DNA of 64,000 bases from Pluralibacter sp. UBA7423 (GCA_002470465.1 DKMD01000025.1:186001-250000), one strand, 5' to 3'. Shown: positions 19,573-30,690, counted from the stretch's first letter. The notes: generated by a model from the letters alone, not told the origin. A program made the numbers and translations.

Positions 19573-20436
<864 letters not shown>

Positions 20437-20452
20437 GTTGCTCAGAAATGAG

Positions 20453-20477
20453 AAAACCCGCCGCGGCGGGTTTTTTT
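20453..20477 (+). terminator. terminator of kdsA
   Basis: AAACCCGCC and GGCGGGTTT flank a GC loop, followed by seven T. Confidence 0.9.
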
Positions 20478-20484
20478 ATGGCTA

Positions 20485-20575
20485 TCCCTTCTCCCTTGAG
20501 GAGCAAGGTGAGGGAAAATGTGTCTGCTGCGGCCTGATGCCCTCACCCCGACCCTCTCCCACGGGGAGAGGGAGC
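20485..20575. repeat. pair of oppositely oriented REP-like palindromes
   Basis: An element at about 20485-20515 (TCCCTTCTCCC ... GGTGAGGGA) and a second at 20539-20575 (CCCTCACCCCGACCCTCTCC ... GGGGAGAGGG) are inverted copies of one motif. The CCCTCACCC..CCCTCTCCC type is a common intergenic repeat of enterobacteria. It occupies the place where E. coli K-12 carries the ldr genes. Confidence 0.7.
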
Positions 20576-20583
20576 AAACACTA

Positions 20584-20607
20584 AAGGCCATCTTCTCAGA
20601 CGGCCTT
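20584..20607 (-). terminator. terminator hairpin after chaA
   Basis: AAGGCCGTCT and AGATGGCCTT form a ten-base stem with a GAGA loop on the minus strand, nine bases after the chaA stop. The T tract is short. Confidence 0.65.
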
Positions 20608-20616
20608 GCTGTTTAC

Positions 20617-21717
20617 CTAGGCAAATATCGTCATCAGATAAGCCACGAACAGCGCCAGGTGTGCAGCACCGTTCAGCACATTAGTACGCCCGGTGGAGAA
20701 CGAGATGTGACACAGCACCAGCGAGGCGACCATCACAATCATCTCCAGTGAACCCAACGCGAAGTGCAGGTCATTGCCTGTCGCCCATGCAATCAGCGTC
20801 ACCACCGGAACGGTCAGGGAAATGGTGGCCAGCACGGAACCAAAGAACAGGTTCATGGCACGCTGTACCTGATTGTTAAGCACCGCCTTCAATGCGCCAA
20901 GGCCTTCCGGCGAGAGGATAAGCAGCGCTACCAGGAAACCAGTAAAGGCGACCGGAGCGTTGAGGCTGGTCAGCAGCGCTTCAAGCGGATTCGCGTTCAT
21001 TTTGGTGACAGCGATAACCGCAACCAGATGGACAATCAGCCATATTGCGTGCCACAGGTTGCTGTGGGCGGAAGGCTTGCCATGATGCGGATCGTCGTCG
21101 TCCGCTTCGTCTTCATGCTCGTACACGAACAGACTCTGGTGCGTTTTGGTCTGAATCAGCAGGAACACGCCATACATTGCCGCAGAAATCAGCGCGACCA
21201 GCAGCGCCTGGCCGGTGGAGAAGTTTGCACCCGGCAGCGCCATCGGGAATACCAGTACAATAATCGCCAGCGGGAAGAGGGCAATCATGTACTGTTTAAT
21301 GCCGAAAAGGTTCATGTACTGGGTAGCGAATTTGCGCCCACCAAGCAGCAGTGAAAAGCCGACAAGGCCACCGGTGACAATCATAATGATTGAATAAAGC
21401 GTATCGCGCATGAGCGTCGGCGCGGCATCGCCTGTCGCCATTAAGGCAGAAATAAGGCTAACTTCGAGGATTACCACCGAAAGGCTTAAAATCAAGGAAC
21501 CATAAGGCTCACCAAGGCGGTGGGCCAGTACGTCTGCGTGACGAACAACGCTGAATGCGCTGCTTAAAATACCAATTAACGCCAGAATATTAATGCCGAT
21601 AACCACTGGCAGGGACTGGTTGTGACCAAAGAAAACCAGTACGGCCAGTGCTACGATCGGGAAAATAAGCGACGTCTCCTTGTGGCGGGTTTTGACCGCC
21701 TCATGTGCATGTGTCAT
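20617..21717 (-). CDS. chaA: ChaA, sodium-potassium/proton antiporter
   Basis: 366 residues from ATG 21717, with GGAG eight bases upstream (seven further in-frame residues were excluded by comparison with E. coli). It has eleven predicted membrane helices and two copies of the cation-exchanger signature (GEPYGSLILSLSVVILEV near residue 80 and LILSPEGLGALKAVL near 270). A His/Asp-rich cytoplasmic loop, EHEDEADDDDPHHGK, lies between them. It exports Ca2+, Na+ and K+ in exchange for protons at alkaline pH. Confidence 0.97.
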   Translation of the reverse strand: MTHAHEAVKTRHKETSLIFPIVALAVLVFFGHNQSLPVVIGINILALIGILSSAFSVVRHADVLAHRLGEPYGSLILSLSVVILEVSLISALMATGDAAPTLMRDTLYSIIMIVTGGLVGFSLLLGGRKFATQYMNLFGIKQYMIALFPLAIIVLVFPMALPGANFSTGQALLVALISAAMYGVFLLIQTKTHQSLFVYEHEDEADDDDPHHGKPSAHSNLWHAIWLIVHLVAVIAVTKMNANPLEALLTSLNAPVAFTGFLVALLILSPEGLGALKAVLNNQVQRAMNLFFGSVLATISLTVPVVTLIAWATGNDLHFALGSLEMIVMVASLVLCHISFSTGRTNVLNGAAHLALFVAYLMTIFA

Positions 21718-21982
21718 GAACCATCTCCATTTGTGCAAGTTTTATAATTATAGATAACATAGCGCGATAAAATAGCAGATTTGTTCGATTTTCCCGCGAA
21801 TGTTTACGGAAGTTTACCCCTTTGCCTGTGGACGTGGATAAGTGGGATAAAGATTAAGTTACGTTTAAATTAAGTTTAAATAACAGCCTGTTAATTGAAA
21901 GGATAATGCAATATTTCCTCTGGCTTGCCGTGTGGTATTTCGTGTACCAGGCTTAACGTTTGTCCCCATGCCGGAGAACACC

Positions 21983-22213
21983 ATGCCTTATAAAACCCGC
22001 ACTGACTTACCCGACAGCGTCCAGCACGTGCTGCCCGCCCACGCTCAGGATATCTATAAAGAAGCGTTTAACAGCGCCTGGGATGAGTACAAACATAAAG
22101 AAGAAAGGCGAGATGACGCTACTCGCGAAGAGACCGCACACCGCGTGGCGTGGGCGGCGGTAAAACATCAGTATGAGAAAGGCGACGATGATAAATGGCA
22201 TAAAAAGAAATAA
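21983..22213 (+). CDS. chaB: ChaB, ChaA-associated small protein
   Basis: 76 residues, the E. coli length, from ATG 21983 (MPYKTRTDLPDSVQ) with GGAG at 21973-21976. It is a compact helical, charged protein: the HAQDIYKEAFNSAWDEY helix is followed by TAHRVAWAAVKHQYEKG. It is regarded as a regulator of ChaA. The 265-base chaA-chaB gap is AT-rich and shows no clear gene. Confidence 0.95.
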   Translation: MPYKTRTDLPDSVQHVLPAHAQDIYKEAFNSAWDEYKHKEERRDDATREETAHRVAWAAVKHQYEKGDDDKWHKKK

Positions 22214-22389
22214 ATGAGCGCGTTTCGCGAATGCGCTAGCGCTGAAGGAATTATTTGACTCTTATTGACACTTTGTTGCCTTGCTATCGGCCCATTCATT
22301 GCATATTGTCTGTGGAAGCTGGATACTATTTCAGCAATATAAAAGGAAATCAGTGGTCGCAGGGAAGTTCGCAGTGGTGGAGGTTAAAA

Positions 22390-23070
22390 GTGTTAACGCG
22401 TGATTTCTTGCTGAAAGCCGATTGCAAAACGGCCTTTGGTGCAATCGAGGAATCGCTACTCTGGTCGCCTGAACAACGTGCAGCCTCGCTTGCCGCAACG
22501 TTATCCTGTCGCCCGGATGATGGCCCTGTATGGATTTTTGGTTATGGTTCGCTGATGTGGAACCCGGCGCTGGATTACAGTGAATCCTGCACCGGTACGC
22601 TCGTCGGCTGGCACCGTGCCTTCTGCCTGCGCCTGACGGCAGGGCGAGGTAGCGCCTGTCAGCCCGGGCGAATGCTTGCCCTGAAAGAGGGCGGCCGCAC
22701 CACCGGCGTGGCCTACAGGCTCCGCGACTGTGCGCTTGAAGACGAGTTGTCCCTTCTCTGGAAGCGCGAAATGATCACCGGCTGCTACCTGCCAACCTGG
22801 TGCAAGCTGGCGCTGGACGACGGGCGTACGGTAAACGCTCTGGTCTTTATCATGGATCCGCGCCATCCGCTGTATGAATCGGATACCAGCGTGCAGGTCA
22901 TTGCCCCGCTGATCGCAGCGGCCAGCGGTCCGCTCGGTACGAATGCGCAGTACCTTTTCTCGCTCGAACAGGAACTGGTGAAGCTCGGCATGCAGGACGA
23001 TTGCCTGAATGAGCTGGTAAACCGCGTGCGGCATTTGCTGAACGGTGAAAATCTTCCGCGAACGGCCTGA
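22390..23070 (+). CDS. chaC: ChaC, glutathione-specific gamma-glutamylcyclotransferase
   Basis: 226 residues from GTG 22390 (MLTRDFLLKADCKTAFGAIEE), supported by GGAGG at 22378-22382; the open frame extends 45 codons further upstream but that part does not match the family. The substrate loop YGSLMWNP and the later KREMITGCYLP (with the catalytic Glu) identify ChaC. In the family it cleaves glutathione to 5-oxoproline and Cys-Gly. Confidence 0.95.
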   Translation: MLTRDFLLKADCKTAFGAIEESLLWSPEQRAASLAATLSCRPDDGPVWIFGYGSLMWNPALDYSESCTGTLVGWHRAFCLRLTAGRGSACQPGRMLALKEGGRTTGVAYRLRDCALEDELSLLWKREMITGCYLPTWCKLALDDGRTVNALVFIMDPRHPLYESDTSVQVIAPLIAAASGPLGTNAQYLFSLEQELVKLGMQDDCLNELVNRVRHLLNGENLPRTA

Positions 23071-23082
23071 TACGTTCAAGAA

Positions 23083-23105
23083 AAAGCCCGGCAGCGCCGG
23101 GCTTT
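23083..23105 (+). terminator. bidirectional terminator after chaC
   Basis: AAAGCCCGGC and GCCGGGCTTT surround an AGC loop. It lies between the convergent chaC and the DUF1883-like gene, with A and T runs on both sides. Confidence 0.85.
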
Positions 23106-23110
23106 ATGGT

Positions 23111-23356
23111 TTATGCAGGAACGTAACTGATGGAGTGCTCTAACGACTGGCTGTGGCTGTCGATAAGCACATTCCAGGTACCGCTGTAGGGCACGGTCAG
23201 ATAAGCGTGCTCCCGATTCTGTACGCTGAGGATATCAGCCTGGTGCTGACTCTCCTGTTTTTTGGCGCTCATCAAATGAATGTGGCAGCGCTCAGAACAG
23301 CGCACCACTACCGTATCCCCGCCAAACAGCGTTAAACTTGCTTTTACCATTGCCAT
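23111..23356 (-). CDS. DUF1883-like small beta protein
   Basis: 81 residues from ATG 23356 (GGGG nine bases upstream; a second ATG follows two codons later). The pattern GGDTVVVRCSERCHIHLM near the start and AYLTVPYSGTWNVLIDSHS near the end fits DUF1883, a small all-beta domain of unknown function. There is no signal peptide. It is not part of the E. coli gene order here. It sits between chaC and the chemoreceptor, on the same strand as the latter, so it could be a late addition together with it. A 217-base gap upstream shows no gene. Confidence 0.75.
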   Translation of the reverse strand: MAMVKASLTLFGGDTVVVRCSERCHIHLMSAKKQESQHQADILSVQNREHAYLTVPYSGTWNVLIDSHSQSLEHSISYVPA

Positions 23357-23573
23357 TGTCTTTACCCCGTAACCCTAAGCGTTTGCACTCCCTGCCTGCG
23401 TGTTCCTGTGCGTGATGTTGTTCACAATTCACACATGGCATCACACCAAAGGGGAAGGGGACGGATGCTGACCTTGATCAAAAAATGCCGTAACGATTAA
23501 ACAATAATGACAAAGTTCCTGAAACCATTCAGCTAGCGCGATATTCAGGGTTCAAACAGGCGCCAGCAGAAGA

Positions 23574-25358
23574 TTAAATGCGGAAATGACCCGCTGTCGT
23601 AGCGAGGTCACCCGCCTGCGACTGCAGAGCACCTGCCGCGGCGGCGGATTCCACAACCAGCTCGGCGTTCTGCTGTACCATCCGGTCAAGATGGATGACC
23701 GCGTGGTTAATTTCTTTAATGCCCTGCATCTGCTCGCTGCTGGCAATGCTTATTTCACGAATGATCCCCGATACGCTACCGACGCTGGAGACGATCTCCT
23801 GCATGCTTTCCCCGGCCAGACGGACGTAGTGCGAGCCGGTCGCTACGCTTTCAGCGGTGGAGTCGATCAGTGTTTTAATCTCTTTCGCCGCCTGCGCACT
23901 GCGGCTGGCGAGATTACGAACTTCTCCGGCGACGACGGCAAATCCCCGACCCTGTTCGCCTGCGCGAGCGGCCTCGACAGAAGCATTGAGCGCCAGAATA
24001 TTAGTCTGGAAAGCGATCCCGTCGATGACGCTGGTGATGTCACCGATTTTTGCCGAGGCGGTTTCAATAGCCTGCATGGTGTCGATGGCGCTGGAGACCA
24101 CGCTACCGCCTTTCGAGGCGACTTTGGTGGCTTTTTCGGCCTGTGCGCTGGCGGCGGTAGCGGATTCCGTAGACTGCGACACCGACGCCGTAATTTGCTC
24201 CACTGCGCTGGCGGTTTCACGCAGGCTTGAGGCCGCCTGTTCTGTCCGTGCCGACAGGTCGCGGTTACCGGCAGCAATTTCCTGTGCGGCAGTCTGAACT
24301 GATGAGGTTGCATCGCGAAGCTGGAGCATTACCTGCGCCAGCTTGTTGCTGAACAGGTTGAAGGCATGGGCAATCTGCGCCACTTCATCATTGCCCGTTT
24401 CCGGTAAACGCTGGGAGAGATCGTTGGTGCCGTTGCCGATAGCCAGCATTGCATCGCGAATGGTCAGCAGGCGTTTGAGCATCGCTGCGACCAGCAGGTG
24501 CACAACGCCGCCGCCAACCAGCACCAGTACGATGAAGGCAACCGCAGAGGCTTTCAGCAGGGCGTTCATGCCGGAGGTGGCATCGCTGCGATCGAGCGCC
24601 ACCACCAGCAGCCAGTGTGTGCCGCGTACCGACGTGGCGGAAAAGAATTTCTCGCTCTTACCCAGACTGCCTGAAACCGTTTCTCCGGAAGTCAGCGCTT
24701 TTAAGCTCACGCCGGAGATGGCTTCATTCAGCGGTTTCAGGGTCAGTGCCGAATCGCTTGCCGCAATCACGCTGCCGTCGCTGTTCAGCAGCAGCCCGCT
24801 GCTGGCGGGCGTCGGATGGATTTCACGGACGTTTGCCACAACGCTATCCATCGTAACGTCCCCGGCGACAACGGCTTTCAGCTCGCCGTTCTCTTTCACG
24901 GGAGCAGCGAAGGTCACCACCAGTTTACCTGTTCCTGCATCAACGTAAGGTGCGGTCACGACCGGCGCGTTGTCGTGAAGCACTTGCTGGTACCACGGGC
25001 GAACGGTCGGGTCATAATCTGCCGGAACGCCCGTTGGATCGGAGAATTTAGCTGTTTTGCTGGCGTAGCCGACATATACGTTGCTGAAACCGCCCGCGCG
25101 GGCCATTTGCAGGAACTGCGGCACCGGGTCGTCGCTCAGCGCAACTTTATCGAGTGAAGCTATCACGGCCATTTTGCTGCTGACCCAGTCCGCTATCGCC
25201 ATACCGTGGCTGGTACGGGTGCTGATTAACATCTCCTGCTGTGCCTGAAGATTATCGCGGCGGGTGACCTGATAGTTGATGATGGTGTTCAGAAGAAGGG
25301 CAACCGCCAGACATCCGGCGGTTGCTGCAATGATGCGCGTGCGAATAGAACGAAACAT
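23574..25358 (-). CDS. Methyl-accepting chemotaxis protein with dCACHE-type sensor
   Basis: 594 residues from ATG 25358 ([10 protein letters not shown]). The first membrane helix is [19 protein letters not shown] (11-29). A periplasmic double-CACHE type domain covers about 35-280 ([37 protein letters not shown]). The second helix is [20 protein letters not shown] (about 288-307), and a HAMP domain is near 310-360. The signalling tip is intact: [22 protein letters not shown]...[15 protein letters not shown]. The C-terminus lacks the NWETF-type pentapeptide that binds CheR/CheB, so adaptation would depend on other receptors. dCACHE receptors bind amino acids or organic acids; the ligand here is unknown. 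A sigma-28-like promoter lies just upstream. Confidence 0.95.
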   Translation of the reverse strand: MFRSIRTRIIAATAGCLAVALLLNTIINYQVTRRDNLQAQQEMLISTRTSHGMAIADWVSSKMAVIASLDKVALSDDPVPQFLQMARAGGFSNVYVGYASKTAKFSDPTGVPADYDPTVRPWYQQVLHDNAPVVTAPYVDAGTGKLVVTFAAPVKENGELKAVVAGDVTMDSVVANVREIHPTPASSGLLLNSDGSVIAASDSALTLKPLNEAISGVSLKALTSGETVSGSLGKSEKFFSATSVRGTHWLLVVALDRSDATSGMNALLKASAVAFIVLVLVGGGVVHLLVAAMLKRLLTIRDAMLAIGNGTNDLSQRLPETGNDEVAQIAHAFNLFSNKLAQVMLQLRDATSSVQTAAQEIAAGNRDLSARTEQAASSLRETASAVEQITASVSQSTESATAASAQAEKATKVASKGGSVVSSAIDTMQAIETASAKIGDITSVIDGIAFQTNILALNASVEAARAGEQGRGFAVVAGEVRNLASRSAQAAKEIKTLIDSTAESVATGSHYVRLAGESMQEIVSSVGSVSGIIREISIASSEQMQGIKEINHAVIHLDRMVQQNAELVVESAAAAGALQSQAGDLATTAGHFRI

Positions 25359-25387
25359 AATATATTCCTGCTGTGTTGTTTGGCTTG

Positions 25388-25414
25388 ATATCGGCAAGCC
25401 GGGCAGGAACTTGA
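25388..25414 (-). promoter_or_regulatory. sigma-28 (FliA) promoter of the chemoreceptor gene
   Basis: On the minus strand TCAA is followed after exactly 15 bases by GCCGATAT. The consensus is TAAA-N15-GCCGATAA, giving 10 matches of 12. It lies 30 bases before the receptor start, so the receptor is probably expressed with class 3 flagellar genes. Confidence 0.75.
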
Positions 25415-25462
25415 TGGTGAAACCGGGTCCATAAGAAAAACATTTAACCGGCGCTTTTTGAC

Positions 25463-25813
25463 TCAAAAAGTTAATACTTTGTCGGCCTCCAGCGTCCACT
25501 GTGCGAGCTCCACCAGCGTCCCGATTTCTACGCCATCCGCCAGCACAAGCCCGGTAATGCCCCGGCCATCGGTGCAGGTTTTGCACAGTTTTACTGGCAC
25601 ATTCTGCGCGGTGAGAATTTCCAGCATTTGCTGAATGTTATAGCCTTCCGCCGGTTTTTGGCCGCGTAACCCGGCGGTAACGGCATCCGACATCAGGAAA
25701 ACTTTCAGTTCGACAGGCTGCTGCTCGCGCAGCGCAATGGCCAGGCGCAGACTATTGAACAGCGATTCGCTGCCGTAGGCCGCCCCGTTGGCGATAATCA
25801 CAATGCTTTGCAT
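25463..25813 (-). CDS. ychN: YchN, DsrE/F-like sulfur-relay family protein
   Basis: 116 residues starting [18 protein letters not shown], one shorter than E. coli YchN. The DsrE fold signature [10 protein letters not shown] and the conserved cysteines in [11 protein letters not shown] are present. E. coli YchN is a soluble hexamer of unknown activity, related to TusD/DsrE sulfur carriers. In E. coli it follows chaC directly; here it is separated from it by two inserted genes. Confidence 0.95.
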   Translation of the reverse strand: MQSIVIIANGAAYGSESLFNSLRLAIALREQQPVELKVFLMSDAVTAGLRGQKPAEGYNIQQMLEILTAQNVPVKLCKTCTDGRGITGLVLADGVEIGTLVELAQWTLEADKVLTF

Positions 25814-25904
25814 ACTCACTCCTTGAAAAATGGTGAGGTTCAATGCTACTGCGAGTCGGGCAGAGAGCCAACCGCTTCCCGGTACGGAGATGATCTGCCG
25901 CAGG

Positions 25905-26456
25905 CTACTGCCCGAAACGGCCAATCAGTCCGGCGGCTGCGAGCTGGTGGCCTTTCAGTTGCTCAAACAGCGCTTCACGCGTTAGCCCCGCAGGCAGCGT
26001 GGGCGGTAAAGAGGTGGCAACCAGCGTGAAGGTGTAATGGTGCGCTCCGGAACCCGGTGGCGGACAAGGGCCGTACCAGGCATGAGTACCCGGCGTGTTA
26101 TTGCCGCCGGTAAAGCCTTTGCCATCCCTTAAGGCGTCCGGCGCAAATCCTGTTGTTGACGCAGGAATGTTATAGGCAACCAGATGGGTCACGCCGAGGC
26201 CCTTATTGCCTTCCGGGTCGTGGACGATCAGCGCCAGGCTTTGGGTTTGCGGCGGCACGTTACTCCAGACCAGCGGCGGTGAGCTGTTTTTCCCGGGACA
26301 GTTGGCATTTTTTGCGTCGTTTCCGGCATAGGTCCGGTTGAGCAGGGCATTATCGGCGAAGGCCGGGGATTGCAGAATAAACAATTCGCTGGCGCTGGGC
26401 GCGCCGATGCAGGCGAACAGTGCCGTGAAAGCAATAATGCCGGGAGTACGATTCAT
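25905..26456 (-). CDS. Secreted YbcL/YbhB-type (Raf kinase inhibitor-like) protein
   Basis: 183 residues with a cleavable signal peptide (IIAFTALFACIGAPSASE, cleavage near residue 23), so periplasmic. The PEBP family pattern is clear: SPPLVWSNVPPQTQSLALIVHDPEG, VTHLVAYNIPAST and the ligand pocket HAWYGPCPPPGSGAHHYTF. A disulfide is possible between the Cys in NANCPG and the one in GPCPPP. In uropathogenic E. coli a secreted YbcL variant dampens neutrophil migration; whether this one has any such role is unknown. It is accessory relative to the E. coli order. Confidence 0.92.
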   Translation of the reverse strand: MNRTPGIIAFTALFACIGAPSASELFILQSPAFADNALLNRTYAGNDAKNANCPGKNSSPPLVWSNVPPQTQSLALIVHDPEGNKGLGVTHLVAYNIPASTTGFAPDALRDGKGFTGGNNTPGTHAWYGPCPPPGSGAHHYTFTLVATSLPPTLPAGLTREALFEQLKGHQLAAAGLIGRFGQ

Positions 26457-26568
26457 AAGCGCATCTCATGCAGGGCGGGTGGTTTAACTGTAGCTGATGC
26501 TTAAGGATCTTCCTGAAAATTACCCTGGTGCTGAAAGGCAGGGTGAAAACCGTTAAAATTACAGGAGA

Positions 26569-28002
26569 TTGCTGATTTTTAAGGAACCCGGCTGCGTTTT
26601 GAAGTCTTTGTTGTCACGTCCTGAACTGCTGTTCTGTTTACTCTTGCCTGTCGCAGGAGGTGCTTCAGGTGCCCGCCAGAACTTTGTCGAACAGGCCAAA
26701 AATCCTTTTGACACAACCCCGGAGACGCTGCCGACTCTCGGCATTGTCACGGATAATGACGAGGGTGAAAAGCACCTCGCCGAAATGATGAAAGCCTTTG
26801 GCGAAGCCAGCATGCAGGATAACGGGCTGGATGCCAGCGACCAGGCGCGTCTGTTTGCCATCGAAAAACTCAGCCATCAGCTTAATGATGAAGTGAATCA
26901 ACAGCTCGATGCGTGGCTCTCGCCCTGGGGCAATGCTTCCGCCGATCTGCGGGTAAATGGTGAAGGAAAGTTCACCGGCAGTCACGGCAGCTGGTTTGTT
27001 CCGCTTGAGGACAACAGCCGCTACCTGACCTGGAGCCAGGTGGGCGTCACTCAGCAGGATGATGGACTTGTCAGCAGTCTCGGCCTTGGACAACGCTGGA
27101 TTGCCGGTGACTGGCGGCTGGGCTATAACACCTTTTATGACGTGCAGCCCGGTGACAACCTTCAGCGCGGCGGCCTGGGCGCGGAAGCCTGGGGCCAATA
27201 CTTGCGCCTGTCTGCGAATTACTATCAGCCGTTCAGCAACTGGCGGGACGACAGCGACACGATGGAGAGCCGGATGGCGCGCGGCTACGATCTCACCGCC
27301 CAGGCGCGCCTGCCGTTTTACCGTTATCTCAACACCAGCGTCAGCTTTGAGCAGTACTACGGCGACAGCGTCGACCTGTTCCATTCAGGCACCGGCTATC
27401 ACAATCCGCTGGCTGTCTCGCTCGGGCTGGCTTATACCCCGGTGCCGTTGATGACGTTTTCTGCAGAACACAAGCAGGGGGAAAGCGGCGTCAGCCAGAA
27501 TAACCTCGGTATGAAGCTCAACTATCGTTTTGGCGTACCGCTGAAGAAGCAGCTTGAGGCCAGCGAAGTGGCGGCCTTTACCTCGCTGCGTGGCAGCCGC
27601 TACGACAGCCCGGAACGCAGTGATTTACCCGTTGTGGAATACCGTCAACGTAAAACCCTGAGCGTATTTCTTGCTACGCCGCCATGGGATCTTCAGCCCG
27701 GAGAAAGCGTGGCGCTGAAGCTGCAGGTGCGGAGTCGATACCGCATTAAGTCGGTGAGCTGGCAGGGTGACAGTCAGAAGCTGAGCCTGACCCGGCCGGA
27801 AAACAGCAACAGCACCGACGGCTGGACGGTAATTATGCCTGCCTGGGATTACAGCGATGGCGCGCAGAATCGCTGGCGCTTGTCGGTGGTGGTGGAGGAT
27901 GAAAAGGGGCAACGCGTGTCGTCGAATACGATTACGTTGGCGCTGACGGAGCCGCTGGTCACGTTCCCTGCGGCGACGTCAGATTCGCTGCTGGTGCCTT
28001 AG
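26569..28002 (+). CDS. ychP: YchP, invasin-like inverse autotransporter beta-domain protein
   Basis: Up to 477 residues. The start is uncertain: TTG 26569 has AGGAG only one base away, and TTG 26599 ([21 protein letters not shown]) would give a tidy signal peptide. After the signal region comes a helical stretch ([11 protein letters not shown]...), then the intimin/invasin-type beta-barrel, recognised by [45 protein letters not shown] and [20 protein letters not shown]. The last 110 residues form an Ig-like module. The family inserts in the outer membrane with C-terminal passenger domains. The stop overlaps that of convergent narL by four bases. Confidence 0.9.
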   Translation: MLIFKEPGCVLKSLLSRPELLFCLLLPVAGGASGARQNFVEQAKNPFDTTPETLPTLGIVTDNDEGEKHLAEMMKAFGEASMQDNGLDASDQARLFAIEKLSHQLNDEVNQQLDAWLSPWGNASADLRVNGEGKFTGSHGSWFVPLEDNSRYLTWSQVGVTQQDDGLVSSLGLGQRWIAGDWRLGYNTFYDVQPGDNLQRGGLGAEAWGQYLRLSANYYQPFSNWRDDSDTMESRMARGYDLTAQARLPFYRYLNTSVSFEQYYGDSVDLFHSGTGYHNPLAVSLGLAYTPVPLMTFSAEHKQGESGVSQNNLGMKLNYRFGVPLKKQLEASEVAAFTSLRGSRYDSPERSDLPVVEYRQRKTLSVFLATPPWDLQPGESVALKLQVRSRYRIKSVSWQGDSQKLSLTRPENSNSTDGWTVIMPAWDYSDGAQNRWRLSVVVEDEKGQRVSSNTITLALTEPLVTFPAATSDSLLVP

Positions 28003-28649
28003 AAAATGCGTTCCTGATGTACCCACACCGCCGCTTCAACGCGGGATTTAAGCTTCATCTTTTTCAGCATATGCTTCACGTGCACTTTGACCGTACTCTC
28101 GGTGATATCAAGGCGACGGGCGATCATTTTGTTCGGCAGACCCTGAGCAATCAGCTTCAGGATGTCGCGCTCGCGTGGCGTCAACTGGTTGATGTCCCTG
28201 TCTGACGTTGCACGGTTGGCGCGCAGGCTGGCGGCAAGCACCGGGGTCAGCGCTTCGCTCAGTACCATTTCGCCCGCGGCGGCCTGATGCAGCGCCTTCA
28301 GCAAATCTTCCGGTTCCATATCTTTCAACAGGTAGCCATCCGCGCCGCGCTTAAGAGCGGTCACCACATCTTCTTCATGGTTGGATACGCTGAACACGAC
28401 CACGCGGCCAGAAAGCGATTTCTCACGCAGTTTGTCGAGGGTTTCAAGACCGTTCATACCGGGCATATTCAGATCGAGCAGCACCAGATCCGGGTCGAGG
28501 GACTCTGCAAGCTCGATGCCCTGTTCGCCGTTGCTGGCCTCGCCGACCACCAGAAGATCGGGCGCCATGCTGATCAGCTGCTTGACGCCGGTGCGCAGCA
28601 TGGGGTGATCGTCAATTAACAGGATGGTGGCGCGTTCCTGATTACTCAT
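27999..28649 (-). CDS. narL: NarL, nitrate/nitrite response regulator
   Basis: 216 residues, the E. coli length, starting [16 protein letters not shown] with AAGGAGA upstream. The receiver domain has the phosphoacceptor Asp59 in [10 protein letters not shown] and the conserved Lys in YLLKDM. The LuxR-type HTH ([19 protein letters not shown]) is C-terminal. It activates nar genes and represses fermentation genes with nitrate. The start overlaps the narX end by eight bases. Sites matching its heptamer occur upstream of narK and narG. Confidence 0.98.
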   Translation of the reverse strand: MSNQERATILLIDDHPMLRTGVKQLISMAPDLLVVGEASNGEQGIELAESLDPDLVLLDLNMPGMNGLETLDKLREKSLSGRVVVFSVSNHEEDVVTALKRGADGYLLKDMEPEDLLKALHQAAAGEMVLSEALTPVLAASLRANRATSDRDINQLTPRERDILKLIAQGLPNKMIARRLDITESTVKVHVKHMLKKMKLKSRVEAAVWVHQERIF

Positions 28650-30438
28650 GGGTGTCTCCTTGGGGTTGTGGACGCGGCTTTTCAGGAATGAAAGAGACGA
28701 CAACTTCGGTGCCTCCGGATTCCCGACGTCTGACCTGGCAGTCGCCGCGTAGACTCTGCGCGCGGTCGCGCATGATGATTAAGCCGTAATGATTTTGCCG
28801 TTCGGCCTGGTCCGGCACGCCGCGGCCATTATCGGCTACGACCAGGCGCACCTGGTTGTCATGCTGCGCCACCGATACGGTGACGGCGGTGGCTTCGGCG
28901 TGCTTGAGCGCATTGCTCAGAGCCTCGCGGGCAATCTGTAGGGCATGAATGGCCTGATGCGAAGGCACAAAGCGGGGCGGTAACTGGTAGTCGAGCTGCA
29001 CCGGGAAGCCGAAACGGGCGCTGTACTCTTCGCAGCTTGCTTCAAGGGCAGGGCGCAGGCCCGGCTCGGTTAACTGTAGTCGGAACGTAGTCAGCAACTC
29101 CCGCAGCTGAGCCCACGATGTGTTCAGCTCATTGCGTATTTGGCTCAGCAGCTGGCGGCTTTCATCCGGCAGCTCATCCCCCTGCATTTGCAGGCAACTG
29201 ACCTGCATCTTCATGCAGGAGAGCGACTGGGCTATCGAGTCATGGAGCTCGCGGGCGATAGTGGCACGCTCCTCCATGACGATAAGCTGGTGCTGTCGTT
29301 CTTGCTGCCTGTCGAGGGCAAGCGTTGCGGTCAGCTGTTCAACCAATGTGTCAACCAACTGCTGCTGATCGTGGCTCAGGTGGCGACCTGCGGGCAGAGT
29401 GGCAAGCAGGATACCGTACTGATTATGCGCATCGGTCAGCCGCCATTTCAGCGTCATGCCGCCGCCGGGCAGGGAGGGAAGATTGCGCGGGCAGAGATAG
29501 CAGCCTTTGTCATCGCAGTCGATTTCTGAATGACAGCTAAACTCCTGATGGTTTTCTTCATCTTCCATATCGTAGACCCGCACTTCGATATCGCGCAGCA
29601 GCGTCAGGCCCTGAAGGCCATTGAGTACCGGGGAGATGCGTTCGCACAGCGGTGCCTGAGAGTGAAGGCGGCGGTTGGCCTGCCAGAGGAAGGCGAGAAT
29701 TTCGTTTTTATGCTCGAGATTCGCGGTTTTTTCCTGTACCCGCTGCTCCAGCACGGCGTAGCTTTCCGCCAGCTCTTTCGACATGTTATTCAGCGCCATG
29801 CCGAGCGTTGCCATTTCGTTACGGCCGCTGATTCTGGCGCGTTGGGTAAAATCACGCTGGCTGACGGCACGCGCCATGCGCAACAGCTGTTCCCACGGGT
29901 GCAGCAGACGTGCGCGCAGCCAGACGATGGTAAAGATTAATAGCAGCGCCATGCACAGCGCCATCATCCGGTGTACCCACACTACGTGCTGAATACGCTT
30001 TTCAGTGGTATGGTCAAACGCGGTGACCAGCATGTCGATGCGGTTTACAAAGCTTGCGACTTCACCGGCCACCTGCTGCTGGCTGCTGGCTCGCTTCATG
30101 CTCGGGGCCAGCTCGGCCTGCCAGTAGCGCTGCAGGGCCACGAGCTGATGCTGCTGGCCATCGCGGCGGGCGGATTCAATCAGCTCCGGGCTGGTGACCG
30201 TCCGGTTCATCTCATCGAACAGCTTCTGGTCGGCGTCATGCAGCGGAATGGCCGCCAGCAGGCGATAGCTCTGCATACGCAGGGAGCCTGCCTTATTGAT
30301 GGCATGGGCGCTGCCCTGTACGCCATGAACCAGGCGGGCAGAGATCGCCATGCCCGTCACGCCAATCGCGGTGGACAGCAAAACGATAAGCGCCAGTTGA
30401 TTGACCAGCGTCAGCGGGGTAAAAAGACGTTTGAACAT
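28642..30438 (-). CDS. narX: NarX, nitrate/nitrite sensor histidine kinase
   Basis: 598 residues as in E. coli. Two membrane helices ([20 protein letters not shown] and [18 protein letters not shown]) frame a periplasmic domain with the nitrate-binding P-box ([15 protein letters not shown]). HAMP is followed by a central Cys cluster (CDDKGCYLC) and a HisKA_3 kinase domain with the phosphorylated His in [11 protein letters not shown] and an ATP-binding lid near [10 protein letters not shown]. It forms an operon with narL. Confidence 0.98.
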   Translation of the reverse strand: MFKRLFTPLTLVNQLALIVLLSTAIGVTGMAISARLVHGVQGSAHAINKAGSLRMQSYRLLAAIPLHDADQKLFDEMNRTVTSPELIESARRDGQQHQLVALQRYWQAELAPSMKRASSQQQVAGEVASFVNRIDMLVTAFDHTTEKRIQHVVWVHRMMALCMALLLIFTIVWLRARLLHPWEQLLRMARAVSQRDFTQRARISGRNEMATLGMALNNMSKELAESYAVLEQRVQEKTANLEHKNEILAFLWQANRRLHSQAPLCERISPVLNGLQGLTLLRDIEVRVYDMEDEENHQEFSCHSEIDCDDKGCYLCPRNLPSLPGGGMTLKWRLTDAHNQYGILLATLPAGRHLSHDQQQLVDTLVEQLTATLALDRQQERQHQLIVMEERATIARELHDSIAQSLSCMKMQVSCLQMQGDELPDESRQLLSQIRNELNTSWAQLRELLTTFRLQLTEPGLRPALEASCEEYSARFGFPVQLDYQLPPRFVPSHQAIHALQIAREALSNALKHAEATAVTVSVAQHDNQVRLVVADNGRGVPDQAERQNHYGLIIMRDRAQSLRGDCQVRRRESGGTEVVVSFIPEKPRPQPQGDTHE

Positions 30439-30507
30439 CGGCAGCAGGGCTCCTGACCGGGGATACCATCCGGGCGTGTGGCTTATTCTCGGATATCACC
30501 TGGAGTA

Positions 30508-30534
30508 TACCCATACCTATAAAGGATTACCTCT
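30508..30534. promoter_or_regulatory. cluster of three NarL heptamers between narX and narK
   Basis: TACCCAT (30508-30514), TACCTAT (30514-30520) and TACCTCT (30528-30534) all fit the NarL heptamer TACYNMT in the same orientation. They lie 70 bases upstream of narX and would suit NarL control of narXL or narK. Confidence 0.6.
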
Positions 30535-30623
30535 TAATTGCCGGGAGTGGCAGGAACTCAGTGGGAAGGGGTTAGACATGCAAAAGCAGCGTGAAAAACC
30601 ACAGTTTTTTAATTGATTATACG

Positions 30624-30630
30624 TACTCAT
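30624..30630 (+). promoter_or_regulatory. NarL heptamer upstream of narK
   Basis: TACTCAT fits TACYNMT. It lies about 50 bases upstream of the FNR site. Confidence 0.55.
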
Positions 30631-30676
30631 TAAGGATGAGGTCGATTTTTCAGGCCGGAATATGTTCCATTTTCCT

Positions 30677-30690
30677 TTGATTTATATCAA
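30677..30690 (+). promoter_or_regulatory. FNR site of narK
   Basis: TTGATTTATATCAA is a perfect match to TTGAT-N4-ATCAA. If centred at -41.5, transcription starts near 30725, with TAATGT (30712-30717) as a plausible -10. Confidence 0.85.
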
